The notes beneath the pieces were generated by a model. That model was not told the origin of the DNA and did no database searches. It worked only from the letters and a program-made list of their open reading frames with translations. A stretch of 64,000 nt of DNA, taken from assembly GCA_965261695.1 (NCBI GenBank), contig OZ253474.1, positions 1,612,001 to 1,676,000 on the forward strand, read 5' to 3'. Position 1 is the first letter of the stretch, and every line of letters begins with the position of its first letter. Shown piece after piece: positions 25,345-34,046 of this stretch. A program made the translations under genes and the position numbers. Source of the DNA: Bin5 sp965261695 (GTDB lineage Bacteria; Chloroflexota; Anaerolineae; Caldilineales; Caldilineaceae).

Positions 25345-26940
25345 TCAGGACGCAGCCTTTCCCCAGCCACCGCCGCCGGGTGTCTCGATGCGCAGGCGCT
25401 GGCCGGGCTGCAGGCGGCGGGTGACTTTGGAGGACAACTCCTCCTCCGAACCGTCGATGTCGATCAGGATATTGCGTCCGGGCGCGGCGGGTGAGCCTCC
25501 GGCCAGTCCCCAGGGAGGGATGGTGCGGCGCTCGCTCAGGATGGTGGCAGTGGTCGGGCGCAGGATTTCGTACTCGCGCACGATGCCGTCGCCGCCGCGA
25601 TGTTGGCCTGCGCCGCCGCTGCCCCGCCGCAGATGGTAGCGGGTCAAACGCAGCGGGTAGGCCAGTTCGAGCGCCTCGACCGGCGTGTTGCGCGTGTTGC
25701 TCATGTGGACGTGGGCGCCGCTGAAGCCGTCGCCCAACGGGTGCGCGCCCATGCCGCCGCCGAGCGTCTCATAGTAGGTCCAGGGTGAGCCGTCGGCGTT
25801 TTGACCGCCCATCATGCAGTTGTTCATCGTGCCCTGACCGGCCGCGGCGATGCGATCCGGCAGGGCCTGCGCCAGCGCGCCGAGCACGACGTCGGTGATG
25901 CGCTGCGAGGTCTCCACGTTGCCGCCGGCCACGGCCGCGGGCGGGCGGGCGTTCACCAAACAGCCGGACGGCGCATCCACCAGCACCGGAGCAAAACAGC
26001 CGGCGTTGACCGGCACGTCCTCGCCCACCAGACAGCGCACCACGTAGTAGCAGGCCGACCTGGTCACGCTGAGAGGCGCGTTGAGCGAGCCGTGTATGCT
26101 GGGACAGGTGCCGCTGAAGTCGAACGTCACCGTCTCGCCGCTGACCGCGGCGGTCACGCGGATGGGCGCGGGGGTCGTGTGCCCGTCCACGACCGATTCG
26201 ATCGAATCCTCAAAGGTGTAGCTGCCCTGCGGCCAGGAGCGGATGGCCGCGCGCGTGAGGCGCTCGCTGTAGGCCAGCAGATGGGCGGCGTAGGCCAGCA
26301 ACTCATCGCTGCCGTGGCGGGCCGCCAGTTCATGCAGGCGGCGGTCGCCGACGGCGTGGGCCGCGCGCTGGGCCGCGAGATCGCCGCGGCGTTCATCCGG
26401 CGTGCGCACATTGCGCAGGATCAGCTCCAGCATCGCCCCCACGAGTACACCGGCTTCATAGAGCTTCAGCGGCGGGATGATGATGCCCTCCTGGTACAAC
26501 TCGGTGGAGAGTGGCAAGGAGCCGGGGGACATGCCGCCGACATCGGCGTGGTGGGCGCGGCTGGCGGCGAAGAACTGGGGAGAGGTTGGCCGGGCTGTAA
26601 TTTGCGCGTCCGGCAGGAAGACCGGCGAGATCATGGTAATGTCGGGCAGGTGGGAGCCGCCGGAGTAGGGATCGTTGAGCAGGACGACATCGCCCGGCTG
26701 CCAGTCGTCGAAGACGGCCAACGCGGCTGCGACGCTATCCGGCATTGCGCCCAGATGGGCGGGGATGTGGGCGGCCTGGGCTACCAGCCGCCCGGACGCG
26801 TCGAAAAGCGCGCAGGAAAAGTCGAGGCGCTCCTTGATGTTGGGCGAATAGCTTGTGCGCTGCAGGGTGATGCCCATCTCTTCGGCGATGCCGCTGAACC
26901 GGTGGCGGTACAGCTCCAGAGTGATGGGATCGGGAGTCAT
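25345..26940 (-). CDS. hyuB: Hydantoinase B/oxoprolinase family protein
   Basis: 531 residues. The family signature is clear: ELYRHRFSGIAEEMGITLQR at the start, CALFDASGRLVAQAAHIP, VVLLNDPYSGGSHLPDI, then the late HMSNTRNTPVEALE and YHLRRGSGGAGQHRGGDGIV. HyuB with HyuA forms an ATP-dependent hydantoinase/oxoprolinase/acetone-carboxylase-like enzyme that opens cyclic imides or carboxylates a ketone. HyuA lies upstream on the same strand at 27835-29958, separated by a small membrane-protein gene and a hairpin repeat element, an unusual split of the pair. Confidence 0.9.
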   Translation of the reverse strand: MTPDPITLELYRHRFSGIAEEMGITLQRTSYSPNIKERLDFSCALFDASGRLVAQAAHIPAHLGAMPDSVAAALAVFDDWQPGDVVLLNDPYSGGSHLPDITMISPVFLPDAQITARPTSPQFFAASRAHHADVGGMSPGSLPLSTELYQEGIIIPPLKLYEAGVLVGAMLELILRNVRTPDERRGDLAAQRAAHAVGDRRLHELAARHGSDELLAYAAHLLAYSERLTRAAIRSWPQGSYTFEDSIESVVDGHTTPAPIRVTAAVSGETVTFDFSGTCPSIHGSLNAPLSVTRSACYYVVRCLVGEDVPVNAGCFAPVLVDAPSGCLVNARPPAAVAGGNVETSQRITDVVLGALAQALPDRIAAAGQGTMNNCMMGGQNADGSPWTYYETLGGGMGAHPLGDGFSGAHVHMSNTRNTPVEALELAYPLRLTRYHLRRGSGGAGQHRGGDGIVREYEILRPTTATILSERRTIPPWGLAGGSPAAPGRNILIDIDGSEEELSSKVTRRLQPGQRLRIETPGGGGWGKAAS

Positions 26941-26984
26941 GGCTTAGTTTCTAGTTTTTGGTTTTTAGTCTTTGGTTTCTAGGG

Positions 26985-27162
26985 CTGGTTGACATTTGTC
27001 TGAACTGTGATTCGCGCAGTTCATATGATGGACATGATTAAAGGCAGCGGCTCACGCGGCGATCTTCATTCACGAGAATCAGGCGAACCAAAGTCAGTAC
27101 TGTTTGCAGGAAACCTGTAGATGTCGCCTCTTTGACCAATTCTTTGAAATGTCAACGCAACC
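26985..27162 (+). repeat. Dispersed hairpin element, copy 3 (type A)
   Basis: Lies between hyuB and the small membrane gene. The ends GGTTGACA (26987-26994) and TGTCAACGCAACC (27150-27162) are inverted repeats. ACTGTGATT is kept on the left, but the right arm (AACCAAAGTCAGT) is degenerate, so its hairpin is weaker than in copy 2. Simple T/G-rich runs (TTTTTGGTTTTTAG) flank it on both sides. Confidence 0.75.
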
Positions 27163-27225
27163 TAAGATTTTTGTTTTGAGCTTCTAGTGGGCATTGGCGG
27201 CGGTTGCTGAAATCTGCACGTTCCG

Positions 27226-27759
27226 TCAGGCGTGCGCTTCCTGCGATTGCGCCCAGGAGAGCACGCGCAGGCCAAAGAGAACGACCAGCACGGCGGCGAC
27301 GACCCAGATCCAGAAGCGGAAAAACGCGCCGCGCAAAGCCCACTGCATGGCGAGCGCGTCGTTGATCGTCTTGGGGTAGACCAGCTCGTGCAGTTGGTTC
27401 ACCGCCACGTTGGGGAAGCGCTGCTCCCTGCCATCCGGCCAGTGGACGGTCAACTCATGCACACTCTCGTTGTCCTCCAGATCGAAGACAACTGTGCGGT
27501 TGTCCGTGCTGACCTGCTTTTCCAACGTCTCGAATTCGAGGGCAACGGCGAACGTCGCGCCAGCGGTGGCGTGGACGTCATCCTCGGAGACGTTGAAGGC
27601 GACCCAGTGATGGCCCTCGGGCACGTCGGCGGCGTAAAGTTCCGCGTCGGGCAGACCGACCTCGAGCGCATTGCGCACAGGAATCCAGAGCAGAAGGGCG
27701 GCCACGACCAATGGCAGCAGAAATAGCAGGAGACGTTGGCGGGAAGATCGTGTCAACAT
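27226..27759 (-). CDS. Small membrane protein of unknown function
   Basis: 177 residues. One TM helix at about 9-27 (LLLFLLPLVVAALLLWIPV) and another at about 146-165 (FWIWVVAAVLVVLFGL) bracket an extracytoplasmic beta-rich domain with acidic character (WVAFNVSEDDVHATAGATF, FDLEDNESVHELTVHWPDGR). I do not recognise the family. It sits between hyuA and hyuB on their strand, so it may be transcribed with them, but the intervening gaps (284 and 75 bases) and a repeat element make a tight operon unlikely. Confidence 0.65.
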   Translation of the reverse strand: MLTRSSRQRLLLFLLPLVVAALLLWIPVRNALEVGLPDAELYAADVPEGHHWVAFNVSEDDVHATAGATFAVALEFETLEKQVSTDNRTVVFDLEDNESVHELTVHWPDGREQRFPNVAVNQLHELVYPKTINDALAMQWALRGAFFRFWIWVVAAVLVVLFGLRVLSWAQSQEAHA

Positions 27760-27834
27760 CGCGAAACTCCATCCTGATAACTGTAAACTGGCTACTGGAA
27801 ACTATGATAACACAGCCAGGCGGCAAGACCAGTT

Positions 27835-29958
27835 TCAGGCGGCCGCGCGCGCCAGCCAGAGATTGTGGCGCTCGTCTACTCTGGCCGACCAGCCCGGCGC
27901 AACCACAGTGGTGGTGTCGAACTGGTAGACGATGGCGGGGCCGTCGAAACAGTGACCGGGCCGCAGACGAACGCGTTCGTAGCAGGCGCTCTCATCGGCG
28001 CCGGCTGGGCGGAACCAGACCGGCTTTGCCCCCAGGCGCGCTGCGCTCGGATCGGGCGGGCCGGGCCGTTCCTGCGGCAGATTCAGTTCAGCGCCCGACC
28101 CCGTCCCGCGCAGACGCACGGTAACGATCTCGACCGTTTCGGCGCGCATTGCGTAACCATAGCGCGCGGCGTGGGCGGCGTGAAAGGCCTCAACCGCCTG
28201 CCGCACATCCTCTGGAGTGAGGAACGAGGAGTGAGGAGTGAGTTGAGTTCTCGCTTTCGAATCTCCTGCGCGCTCTTGCCTCGCCGATGTCAATGTCAAT
28301 GGGACGGACAGTTCGTAACTCTGGCCACGATAACGCAGGTCGAGGGAGGCTTCCAGCAACGGCGCGCTGACGCCCTCCGCGGCCAGCACGGTCTTCACCC
28401 GCTCTTGCAAGGCGGCCATCTTGTCCTGCAAGGGGGCAGGCTGCGCGGCCAGGCACTGCGCCTCGATCAACAGAGCTTGCGAGGACTCGTGGACCACATC
28501 GGCGATCAGCAGGCCGAGGGCGCTGAGTACGCCGGGACTGGGGGGAAGAAGGATGCGGGGTATGCCCAGCGCGTCGGCCAGATCACAGGCATGAAGCGGA
28601 CCGGCCCCGCCAAACGGCACGAGCGTAAAGCCGCGCGGGTCGTGGCCCCGCTCGACGGAGACGCGGCGCAGCGCTCGCTCCATACGCGCATTGGCGACGC
28701 GCACCACGCCCAGCGCCGCCTCCTGCACGGATAGCCCGCCGAGCCGCGTTCCCAGGTCGGCCAGGGCTGCTTCGGCCGCGGCCACATCCAGCGCCATGGC
28801 CCCGCTGCCGCCCAGGAACTGACCGGCATCCAGCCGACCCAGCGCCAGGTTGGCGTCGGTGACGGTAGGTTGCTGGCCGCCGCGCCGATAGCAGACCGGA
28901 CCCGGCAGAGCGCCGGCGCTCTCCGGCCCCACGCGCAGGCCGCCGCCGGCGTCCACGCGCGCCAGGCTGCCTCCCCCGGCGCCGACGGTGTGGATGTCGA
29001 TGACGGGCAGACGCAAGGGCAGCCCAGCGACTTCGCTCTCGGTGGTGCGCGGCGCCGCGCCGGGGCACAGGGCGACATCGGTGCTGGTGCCGCCCATGTC
29101 GAAGGTCATGATCTGCGGCTTGTCCTGGTCGCTGGCAAGCTGGGCCAGGCGAAACGCGCCGACGACGCCGCCGGCCGGTCCGCTGAGCACGAGGCGCGCC
29201 GGTTCCTGCGCGGCCTGCGCCGCGCCGATCGCGCCGCCATTGGACTGCATCACACGGATGTGCAGTTCGGCAAAGGTATCGGTCAGGTGTTCCAGGTAGC
29301 TGCCCACCAGCGGCAACAGGTAGGCGTTGATGACGGTCGTGGCGGTGCGCTCATACTCGCGATATTCGGGCAGAATGTCGCTGCTGAGAGAGATGGGCAG
29401 ACGCGGGCAGGCTCGGCGCAGAATCTGGGCGGCGCGCCGTTCATGCTGCGGATTGCGAAAACTGTAGAGAAAGCAGACGGCCAGGCTCTCCGGCGCGGCC
29501 GCGGCGATCTCCGCCGCGGTGCGCGCGAGGGCCTGCTCGTCCAGGGGCGTCAGAACGTTGCCGGCGGTGTCGAGGCGTTCCACGGCCGCGAATCGCAGGT
29601 CAGCCGGGGCCAGTGGATGTGGACGCCGCTGGTGCAGGGCGTAGAGATGGGGCCGGTTCTGGCGGCCAATTTCGATGACATCGACGAAACCGGCGGTGGT
29701 CAGCAGGGCCGTGCGCGCGCCGCGCCGCTCCAGCAGCGCGTTGGTGGCGATGGTCGTGCCATGCACCAGTTCAACGTCAACTGTTGCGTCTGCGCCGGAC
29801 GCTATCGGAATGCCCAGGCGTGTCAGCCCGGCCAGAATCGCCCGGCTCTGGTCGGCTGGCGTCGTCGCCTCCTTATGCACGCGCAGCCTGCCATTTTCCA
29901 GCAGCACAAAATCGGTGAATGTTCCGCCGACATCAATTCCGACCAGGGTCGTGGGCAT
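27835..29958 (-). CDS. hyuA: Hydantoinase A/oxoprolinase family protein
   Basis: 707 residues from ATG 29958 (MPTTLVGIDVGG); an in-frame start 81 bases earlier has no homologous sequence. It has GIDVGGTFTDFVLL (phosphate-binding loop of the ASKHA fold), VVHGTTIATNALLERRG, FDMGGTSTDVALC and LVPFGGAGPLHACDLA, the full HyuA set. Near residue 580 a short insertion (TPHSSFLTP) is encoded by a GAGTGAGGAGTGAG-type simple repeat inside the gene, seen also after the ABC ATPase gene at about 32444. The insertion keeps the frame. AGGAA precedes the start. Partner: HyuB at 25345-26940. Confidence 0.9.
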   Translation of the reverse strand: MPTTLVGIDVGGTFTDFVLLENGRLRVHKEATTPADQSRAILAGLTRLGIPIASGADATVDVELVHGTTIATNALLERRGARTALLTTAGFVDVIEIGRQNRPHLYALHQRRPHPLAPADLRFAAVERLDTAGNVLTPLDEQALARTAAEIAAAAPESLAVCFLYSFRNPQHERRAAQILRRACPRLPISLSSDILPEYREYERTATTVINAYLLPLVGSYLEHLTDTFAELHIRVMQSNGGAIGAAQAAQEPARLVLSGPAGGVVGAFRLAQLASDQDKPQIMTFDMGGTSTDVALCPGAAPRTTESEVAGLPLRLPVIDIHTVGAGGGSLARVDAGGGLRVGPESAGALPGPVCYRRGGQQPTVTDANLALGRLDAGQFLGGSGAMALDVAAAEAALADLGTRLGGLSVQEAALGVVRVANARMERALRRVSVERGHDPRGFTLVPFGGAGPLHACDLADALGIPRILLPPSPGVLSALGLLIADVVHESSQALLIEAQCLAAQPAPLQDKMAALQERVKTVLAAEGVSAPLLEASLDLRYRGQSYELSVPLTLTSARQERAGDSKARTQLTPHSSFLTPEDVRQAVEAFHAAHAARYGYAMRAETVEIVTVRLRGTGSGAELNLPQERPGPPDPSAARLGAKPVWFRPAGADESACYERVRLRPGHCFDGPAIVYQFDTTTVVAPGWSARVDERHNLWLARAAA

Positions 29959-30005
29959 GGTAGAAGTTCCTGAGCGAAGGAGTAAGGGCTGGTTTTCAGC
30001 TATTC

Positions 30006-30479
30006 CTATTCCGAGATGACGCGCACCTGCGCCACCCATTTGACCTGCCGCAGGGCGTCGTCGATCTCGCCGGGAACGATGAGGCGGACGAGGCCGTCGG
30101 CACGCGCGAGGGGCTGACCGTCGCGGGCATGGGCGAGGAGGACCGGCCGCGTTGTGGGCACGGTCAACTCGGCGCGGCGGGCGCGTGTGCCGAAGCCATC
30201 GGCGCTGACCACTTCAACCTGCGTCCAGGCGCCGGACCAGTGCAGGTCAACCAGATCGAGCAGGCGCACGCCGCTGAAGGCAAACGGGCCGGACTTGCCG
30301 TGCCCGGTTGAGACGATGTAGCAGTCGTGAACGGTCACAGACGCTAAGCCGCGCAGATAAGCCGGGGCGACGCGACGCGCGCTGCCATCCGGCAGGTGCA
30401 GGGTCAGGTCGTCATCGGGCGACGGCGGCAGGGGATTGGGTTCGTGCGCGTGGGGGGCGAGCGGGTCGTGGCCGGTCAC
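30006..30479 (-). CDS. Sulfite-oxidase-type molybdopterin-fold domain protein
   Basis: 157 residues. VTVHDCYIVSTGHGKSGPFAFSGV..LLDLV resembles the molybdopterin-binding domain of sulfite-oxidase-like (YedY-type) proteins, as does the C-terminal LVRLIVPGEIDDALRQVKWV with its characteristic K-W. It is shorter than typical family proteins and has no signal peptide, and its expected Cys ligand is uncertain, so a catalytic role is not claimed. Its start overlaps the clpS stop by four bases (ATGA), so the two are translationally coupled. Confidence 0.7.
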   Translation of the reverse strand: MTGHDPLAPHAHEPNPLPPSPDDDLTLHLPDGSARRVAPAYLRGLASVTVHDCYIVSTGHGKSGPFAFSGVRLLDLVDLHWSGAWTQVEVVSADGFGTRARRAELTVPTTRPVLLAHARDGQPLARADGLVRLIVPGEIDDALRQVKWVAQVRVISE

Positions 30480-30832
30480 GATTTCGATTCCATCGAGAAG
30501 GTGAGGGGGTAGCCGTATGAGCGGGCCAGCGCGTGGGCGTCGTCGATCAGGCGCCTGGCCTCGGATTGGGCACGGGCACAGACAGGGGCGACGCCATTCG
30601 AGTGCGCCTCCCAGGTGACGGTCTGCGCGATCTCGTCGGAGAGCTTAAAAATTTGGCGCAGCGTGTCGATGACGAAATCGTAGGGCGTGACATCATCGTT
30701 ATGGACAAATATCGTCCACGCCTCTTCGGTCGCCGAATCGACGGTTGTATCGCCCTGCGGCTCATCATCCCACTGAATGCGTAGGCGTCTCGTCTGTTCC
30801 AGGATATGCTCGGACCAATTGCTTACGTACAT
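30476..30832 (-). CDS. clpS: ClpS-like Clp protease adaptor with N-terminal extension
   Basis: 118 residues. The ClpS core runs from about residue 38: TIFVHNDDVTPYDFVIDTL carries the N-degron pocket's NDD-x-T-P motif, followed by helices and the terminal YPLTFSMES. The usual MxxxH-x-x-G segment is replaced by TWEAHSNGVAP. ClpS docks on ClpA/ClpC and hands over N-end-rule substrates. The ~37-residue N-terminal extension has no strong motif. The gene overlaps the next (ATGA). A perfect 14-base palindrome (30871-30884) lies 39 bases upstream between divergent genes. Confidence 0.85.
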   Translation of the reverse strand: MYVSNWSEHILEQTRRLRIQWDDEPQGDTTVDSATEEAWTIFVHNDDVTPYDFVIDTLRQIFKLSDEIAQTVTWEAHSNGVAPVCARAQSEARRLIDDAHALARSYGYPLTFSMESKS

Positions 30833-30870
30833 AGAGCAGAAACTACCACAGACAAGGGAAAAAGAGCAAC

Positions 30871-30921
30871 AATTGGCGCCAATTTCAGTGTTTTGGCCGC
30901 GACCGTTTGCCGTGCTATACT
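30871..30921 (+). promoter_or_regulatory. Palindrome and promoter between clpS and the ABC ATPase gene
   Basis: AATTGGCGCCAATT (30871-30884) is a perfect 14-base palindrome. Nine bases later TTGGCC (30893-30898), a 17-base spacer and TATACT (30916-30921) form a plus-strand promoter. The palindrome would sit just upstream of the -35 box and could also affect the divergent clpS promoter. Nearly 400 bases separate this promoter from the ATPase start; the gap shows no other gene. Confidence 0.55.
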
Positions 30922-31315
30922 GCGCGGGTTGATCGTCTCATTTTTCGAGTTGCGGCAGCCAACCGCCCGCAAGGCGACCGGTCTGCCGGCATCTCCTATG
31001 CGCCCGAGTCGAAGCACGCAATCCGTGCCGCGCCGCGCTGCACCCGCTTTTTCAGGGTTGCATCGCCCTTGAAACGACAATTTTTGATACGCTTTCGTTT
31101 TTGCGGACGGTTTTGGCAACGAGTCCCGCCGGGCGGAAAGGAGTTTGTGCTCGCCTCCGCCTTCGCGACCGAACAGTTCTGCCGTAAAGAAGAAAGCGAA
31201 CCTGGCTCACCCGCACCCTGCTTCGCCTTCGCCAAGTGCGCGTGGATACGGTCGGCTCGGGCGAAAGCCACGGTTGAGCGTGAGCCTCATCTACACCAAA
31301 GGAGCAAAGGACAAA

Positions 31316-32422
31316 ATGGCAAGCGTAACCTACGAACACGTCTACAAGCGGTTCGGCGATGTCGTGGCGGTGAACGACCTCAGCATCCACGTCGAAGACA
31401 AGGAGTTCCTCGTTTTTGTTGGGCCATCCGGCTGCGGCAAGACGACCAGCCTGCGCCTGTTGGCGGGCCTGGAGGAGATCAGCGAGGGGCAGATTCTGAT
31501 CGAGGACCGCATCGTAAACGATGTGCCGCCGAAGGACCGGGACATCGCCATGGTGTTTCAGAGCTACGCCCTCTACCCGCACATGAGCGTCTATGACAAC
31601 ATGGCTTTCGGCCTCAAGCTGCGCAAGACGCCGAAGACCGAGATTGAGCGGCGGGTGCAGGAGGCTGGCGGTATTCTGGGCATCGAGCATCTGCTGGACC
31701 GCAAGCCGAAGCAGCTTTCCGGTGGACAGCGCCAGCGCGTCGCGGTCGGCCGCGCCATCGTGCGCGAACCGGCGGTGTTCCTGTTTGACGAGCCGCTGTC
31801 GAACCTGGACGCCAAGCTGCGCGTCCAGACCCGCGCCGAAATTTCCAAGCTGCACAAGCGCCTGGCAACCACTTTTATCTACGTGACGCACGACCAGGTG
31901 GAGGCGATGACGATGGCCTCCCGCATTGCGGTGATGAAGGACGGCCTTTTGCAACAGGTCGACTCGCCCCAGAATCTGTACGACCACCCGTCAAACATCT
32001 TCGTCGCCGGCTTCATCGGCAGCCCGAGCATGAACTTCTTCGACTGCACGATCGTCGAGAGCGACGGCAAGATGGAGATGAACGCGGGCGGCTTCCGGCT
32101 GGACGTACCCGTAGAAAAGGCAGCGGAGTGGAAGGAGCACTCGGGCAAAGAGGTGATTTTCGGCATCCGCCCGGAGGACATCCACTCCAAGGCGTTTGCG
32201 CCGCCGCATATTCTTGAATCCGATATGGCGGCCACGGTGGATGTAACCGAGTTGATGGGCAATGAGATCTTCCTCTACTGCCTGTCGGCGGACAACAAGC
32301 AGTTCATCTCGCGTGTTGACCCGCGCGTGCGGGTTACGAGCGGCGAAGATATCGAGCTTGCCGTCAACATGGACAACGCGCACATCTTCGATCCCAAGAC
32401 GGAGTTGACGCTGGCCAGTTAG
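31316..32422 (+). CDS. ugpC: ABC sugar transporter ATP-binding subunit, MalK/UgpC type
   Basis: 368 residues from ATG 31316; a longer in-frame ORF back to 31145 is low-complexity and has no family match. Walker A GPSGCGKTT, Q-loop QSYALYPHMSVYDNM, signature LSGGQRQRV, Walker B VFLFDEPLSNLD and H-loop YVTHDQVEAMTMA are intact, and the C-terminal TOBE-type regulatory domain (IFGIRPEDIHS) is present. It energises an ABC importer for sugars or glycerol phosphate. No permease or binding-protein gene is nearby, so it probably serves several importers encoded elsewhere. AAAGGA precedes the start. Confidence 0.92.
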   Translation: MASVTYEHVYKRFGDVVAVNDLSIHVEDKEFLVFVGPSGCGKTTSLRLLAGLEEISEGQILIEDRIVNDVPPKDRDIAMVFQSYALYPHMSVYDNMAFGLKLRKTPKTEIERRVQEAGGILGIEHLLDRKPKQLSGGQRQRVAVGRAIVREPAVFLFDEPLSNLDAKLRVQTRAEISKLHKRLATTFIYVTHDQVEAMTMASRIAVMKDGLLQQVDSPQNLYDHPSNIFVAGFIGSPSMNFFDCTIVESDGKMEMNAGGFRLDVPVEKAAEWKEHSGKEVIFGIRPEDIHSKAFAPPHILESDMAATVDVTELMGNEIFLYCLSADNKQFISRVDPRVRVTSGEDIELAVNMDNAHIFDPKTELTLAS

Positions 32423-32439
32423 AGCAGAAGAGCAGAAGA

Positions 32440-32515
32440 GCGAGGAGTGAGGGGAGAGGAGTGAGGAGTGAGAAGCAACTCTGAATCCTCTCTCCACTCC
32501 TTTTGTTACCCGCAG
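32440..32515 (+). terminator. Probable terminator after the ATPase gene
   Basis: AGGAGTGAGGGGAGAGGAG (32440s) faces CCTCTCTCCACTCC at about 32490-32503, followed by TTTTGTT. The stem is imperfect and made from the GAGTGAG simple repeat, so its strength is uncertain. Confidence 0.5.
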
Positions 32516-32769
32516 TTCCCCTCTTTCAGCAGGCCTCTGCACGACAAGCAAATCCATATTTTCCCCAGAAGCGGGCCACCGGAGACATCCGCTGCGGGCA
32601 GTGGATGGATGTCTGCCTCGAAGCACCGCCGCCGCTCATCCCCTTTGAAGTCGAGCACGCCGTCGCCTGTTACCTGTACGATTCGAATCGGACGGCGCGC
32701 GCTGTCAGCGATTCTGTATCTGAACTGATGAAACGGCTGCACCTTGCCTCGGCAGAAGGAGTTAGATGA
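32503..32769 (+). CDS. Possible small protein upstream of apgM
   Basis: 88 codons ending in TGA that overlaps the apgM ATG (ATGA at 32766-32769), a coupling geometry that slightly supports it. The rear half (PFEVEHAVACYLYDSNRTAR) looks protein-like with amphipathic helices; the front is Pro-rich and overlaps the terminator hairpin. I find no family. It may be spurious, or only its second half may be translated from an internal start. Confidence 0.3.
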   Translation: MLPAVPLFQQASARQANPYFPQKRATGDIRCGQWMDVCLEAPPPLIPFEVEHAVACYLYDSNRTARAVSDSVSELMKRLHLASAEGVR

Positions 32770-34001
32770 TGGCGTCTCCGTTCACCGAACTTGATCTGAT
32801 GCGGGAGCTGCACCAGGACGGCGGCAAGATCGTTCTGCTGGTCATGGACGGCCTGGGCGGGCTGCCGCAGACGCCCGACGGCAAGACGGAGTTGGAGACG
32901 GCGCACACGCCCAACCTGGACAAGCTGGCCGCGGCCGGCTCATTGGGGTTGAGCGTCCCGATCCGGCCCGGCGTGGAACCGGGGAGCGGCCCGGCGCATC
33001 TGAGCCTGTTCGGCTACGATCCGCTGCGCTATGTGATCGGGCGCGGCGTGCTGGAGGCCATGGGGATCGGCTTCGCTTTGCGGGCCAACGACATGGCCGC
33101 ACGCGGCAATTTCGCCACTGTCGACGCCGACGGCCTGATCACGGACCGGCGGGCGGGACGCATCGCGACAGCTGAGTGCGTTCGGCTGACGGCAAAACTG
33201 CAACAGGCCAGCGCGGGGCTGTTCGACGACTGCGAACTGTTGATCGAGCCGGTGCAGGAGCATCGTTTTGTGTTGGTGCTGCGGGGCGAGGGGTTGGGCG
33301 GCGCGTTGACCGACACGGACCCGCTCGCCGTGGGCAGGAGACCGTTGCCGGTGCGCGACGAGAGCGGGAGCGTTGAAGGGGCGCGTGCGGCCGAACTGGT
33401 GAACCGTTGGGTGGAGCATGCCCGCGCAGCACTGGCCGACGAACCGCGGGCCAATAGTCTCAATCTGCGCGGCCTGGCCCAGGACCCCGGTCTGCCGCAG
33501 TTTCCGCAGATCTACGGGTTGCGTGCGGGGGCGATTGCCGTCTATCCGATGTACCGGGGCGTCGCCAGCCTGGTGGGGATGGAGGCGATCCGTTTTGAGG
33601 GGGAGCGGCCTCGGCATCAGGTCGACGCGCTGGAGCGGGCATGGAACAGTTTCGACTTCTTTTTCGTCCATATAAAAAAGACCGACAGTTACGGCGAAGA
33701 CGGTGATTTCGACGCCAAGGTGCATGAGATTGAAGCGGTGGACGGGGAGATTGCGCGCATTGTGGAGTTGGGGCCGGGCGCGCTGATCGTCACCGGGGAT
33801 CACAGCACGCCGGCGGTGCTGCGCAGCCACAGCTGGCATCCGGCGCCGACGCTGCTGTGGAGTGCGCGGGCGATGCCGGACGCGGCCCGAAGTTTCGGGG
33901 AACGGGCCTGCGCGGGCGGACAGCTGGGGGTTTTCCACGCCACGACGCTGATCCCGCAGGCGATGGCCCACGCCGGGCGGCTGAAACGGTTCGGCGCGTG
34001 A
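32766..34001 (+). CDS. apgM: Cofactor-independent phosphoglycerate mutase, archaeal type
   Basis: 411 residues. KIVLLVMDGLGGLP carries the first metal Asp of the alkaline-phosphatase fold; GSGPAHLSLFGYDP holds the phosphorylated Ser; TPNLDKLAAAGSLG and the late LIVTGDHSTPA supply more metal ligands. ApgM interconverts 3- and 2-phosphoglycerate in the cytoplasm. Archaeal-type iPGM is common in Chloroflexota and Thermotogae, supporting that placement. GAAGGAG at 32755-32761 precedes the start; two successive ATGs (32766, 32769) are possible. Confidence 0.92.
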   Translation: MMASPFTELDLMRELHQDGGKIVLLVMDGLGGLPQTPDGKTELETAHTPNLDKLAAAGSLGLSVPIRPGVEPGSGPAHLSLFGYDPLRYVIGRGVLEAMGIGFALRANDMAARGNFATVDADGLITDRRAGRIATAECVRLTAKLQQASAGLFDDCELLIEPVQEHRFVLVLRGEGLGGALTDTDPLAVGRRPLPVRDESGSVEGARAAELVNRWVEHARAALADEPRANSLNLRGLAQDPGLPQFPQIYGLRAGAIAVYPMYRGVASLVGMEAIRFEGERPRHQVDALERAWNSFDFFFVHIKKTDSYGEDGDFDAKVHEIEAVDGEIARIVELGPGALIVTGDHSTPAVLRSHSWHPAPTLLWSARAMPDAARSFGERACAGGQLGVFHATTLIPQAMAHAGRLKRFGA

Positions 34002-34046
34002 AACGAAGGTAACCAGAAGCCGTAGTGTCCTTTGGGATGGGCGAAT

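Noticed and set aside
25801..26982. 393-codon plus-strand ORF
   Set aside because: Antisense shadow of hyuB, rich in His/Gly/Ala with no domain.
30907..31596. 229-codon plus-strand ORF ahead of the ABC ATPase
   Set aside because: It runs in a different frame into the ATPase gene and has no family match; the ATPase itself starts at 31316.
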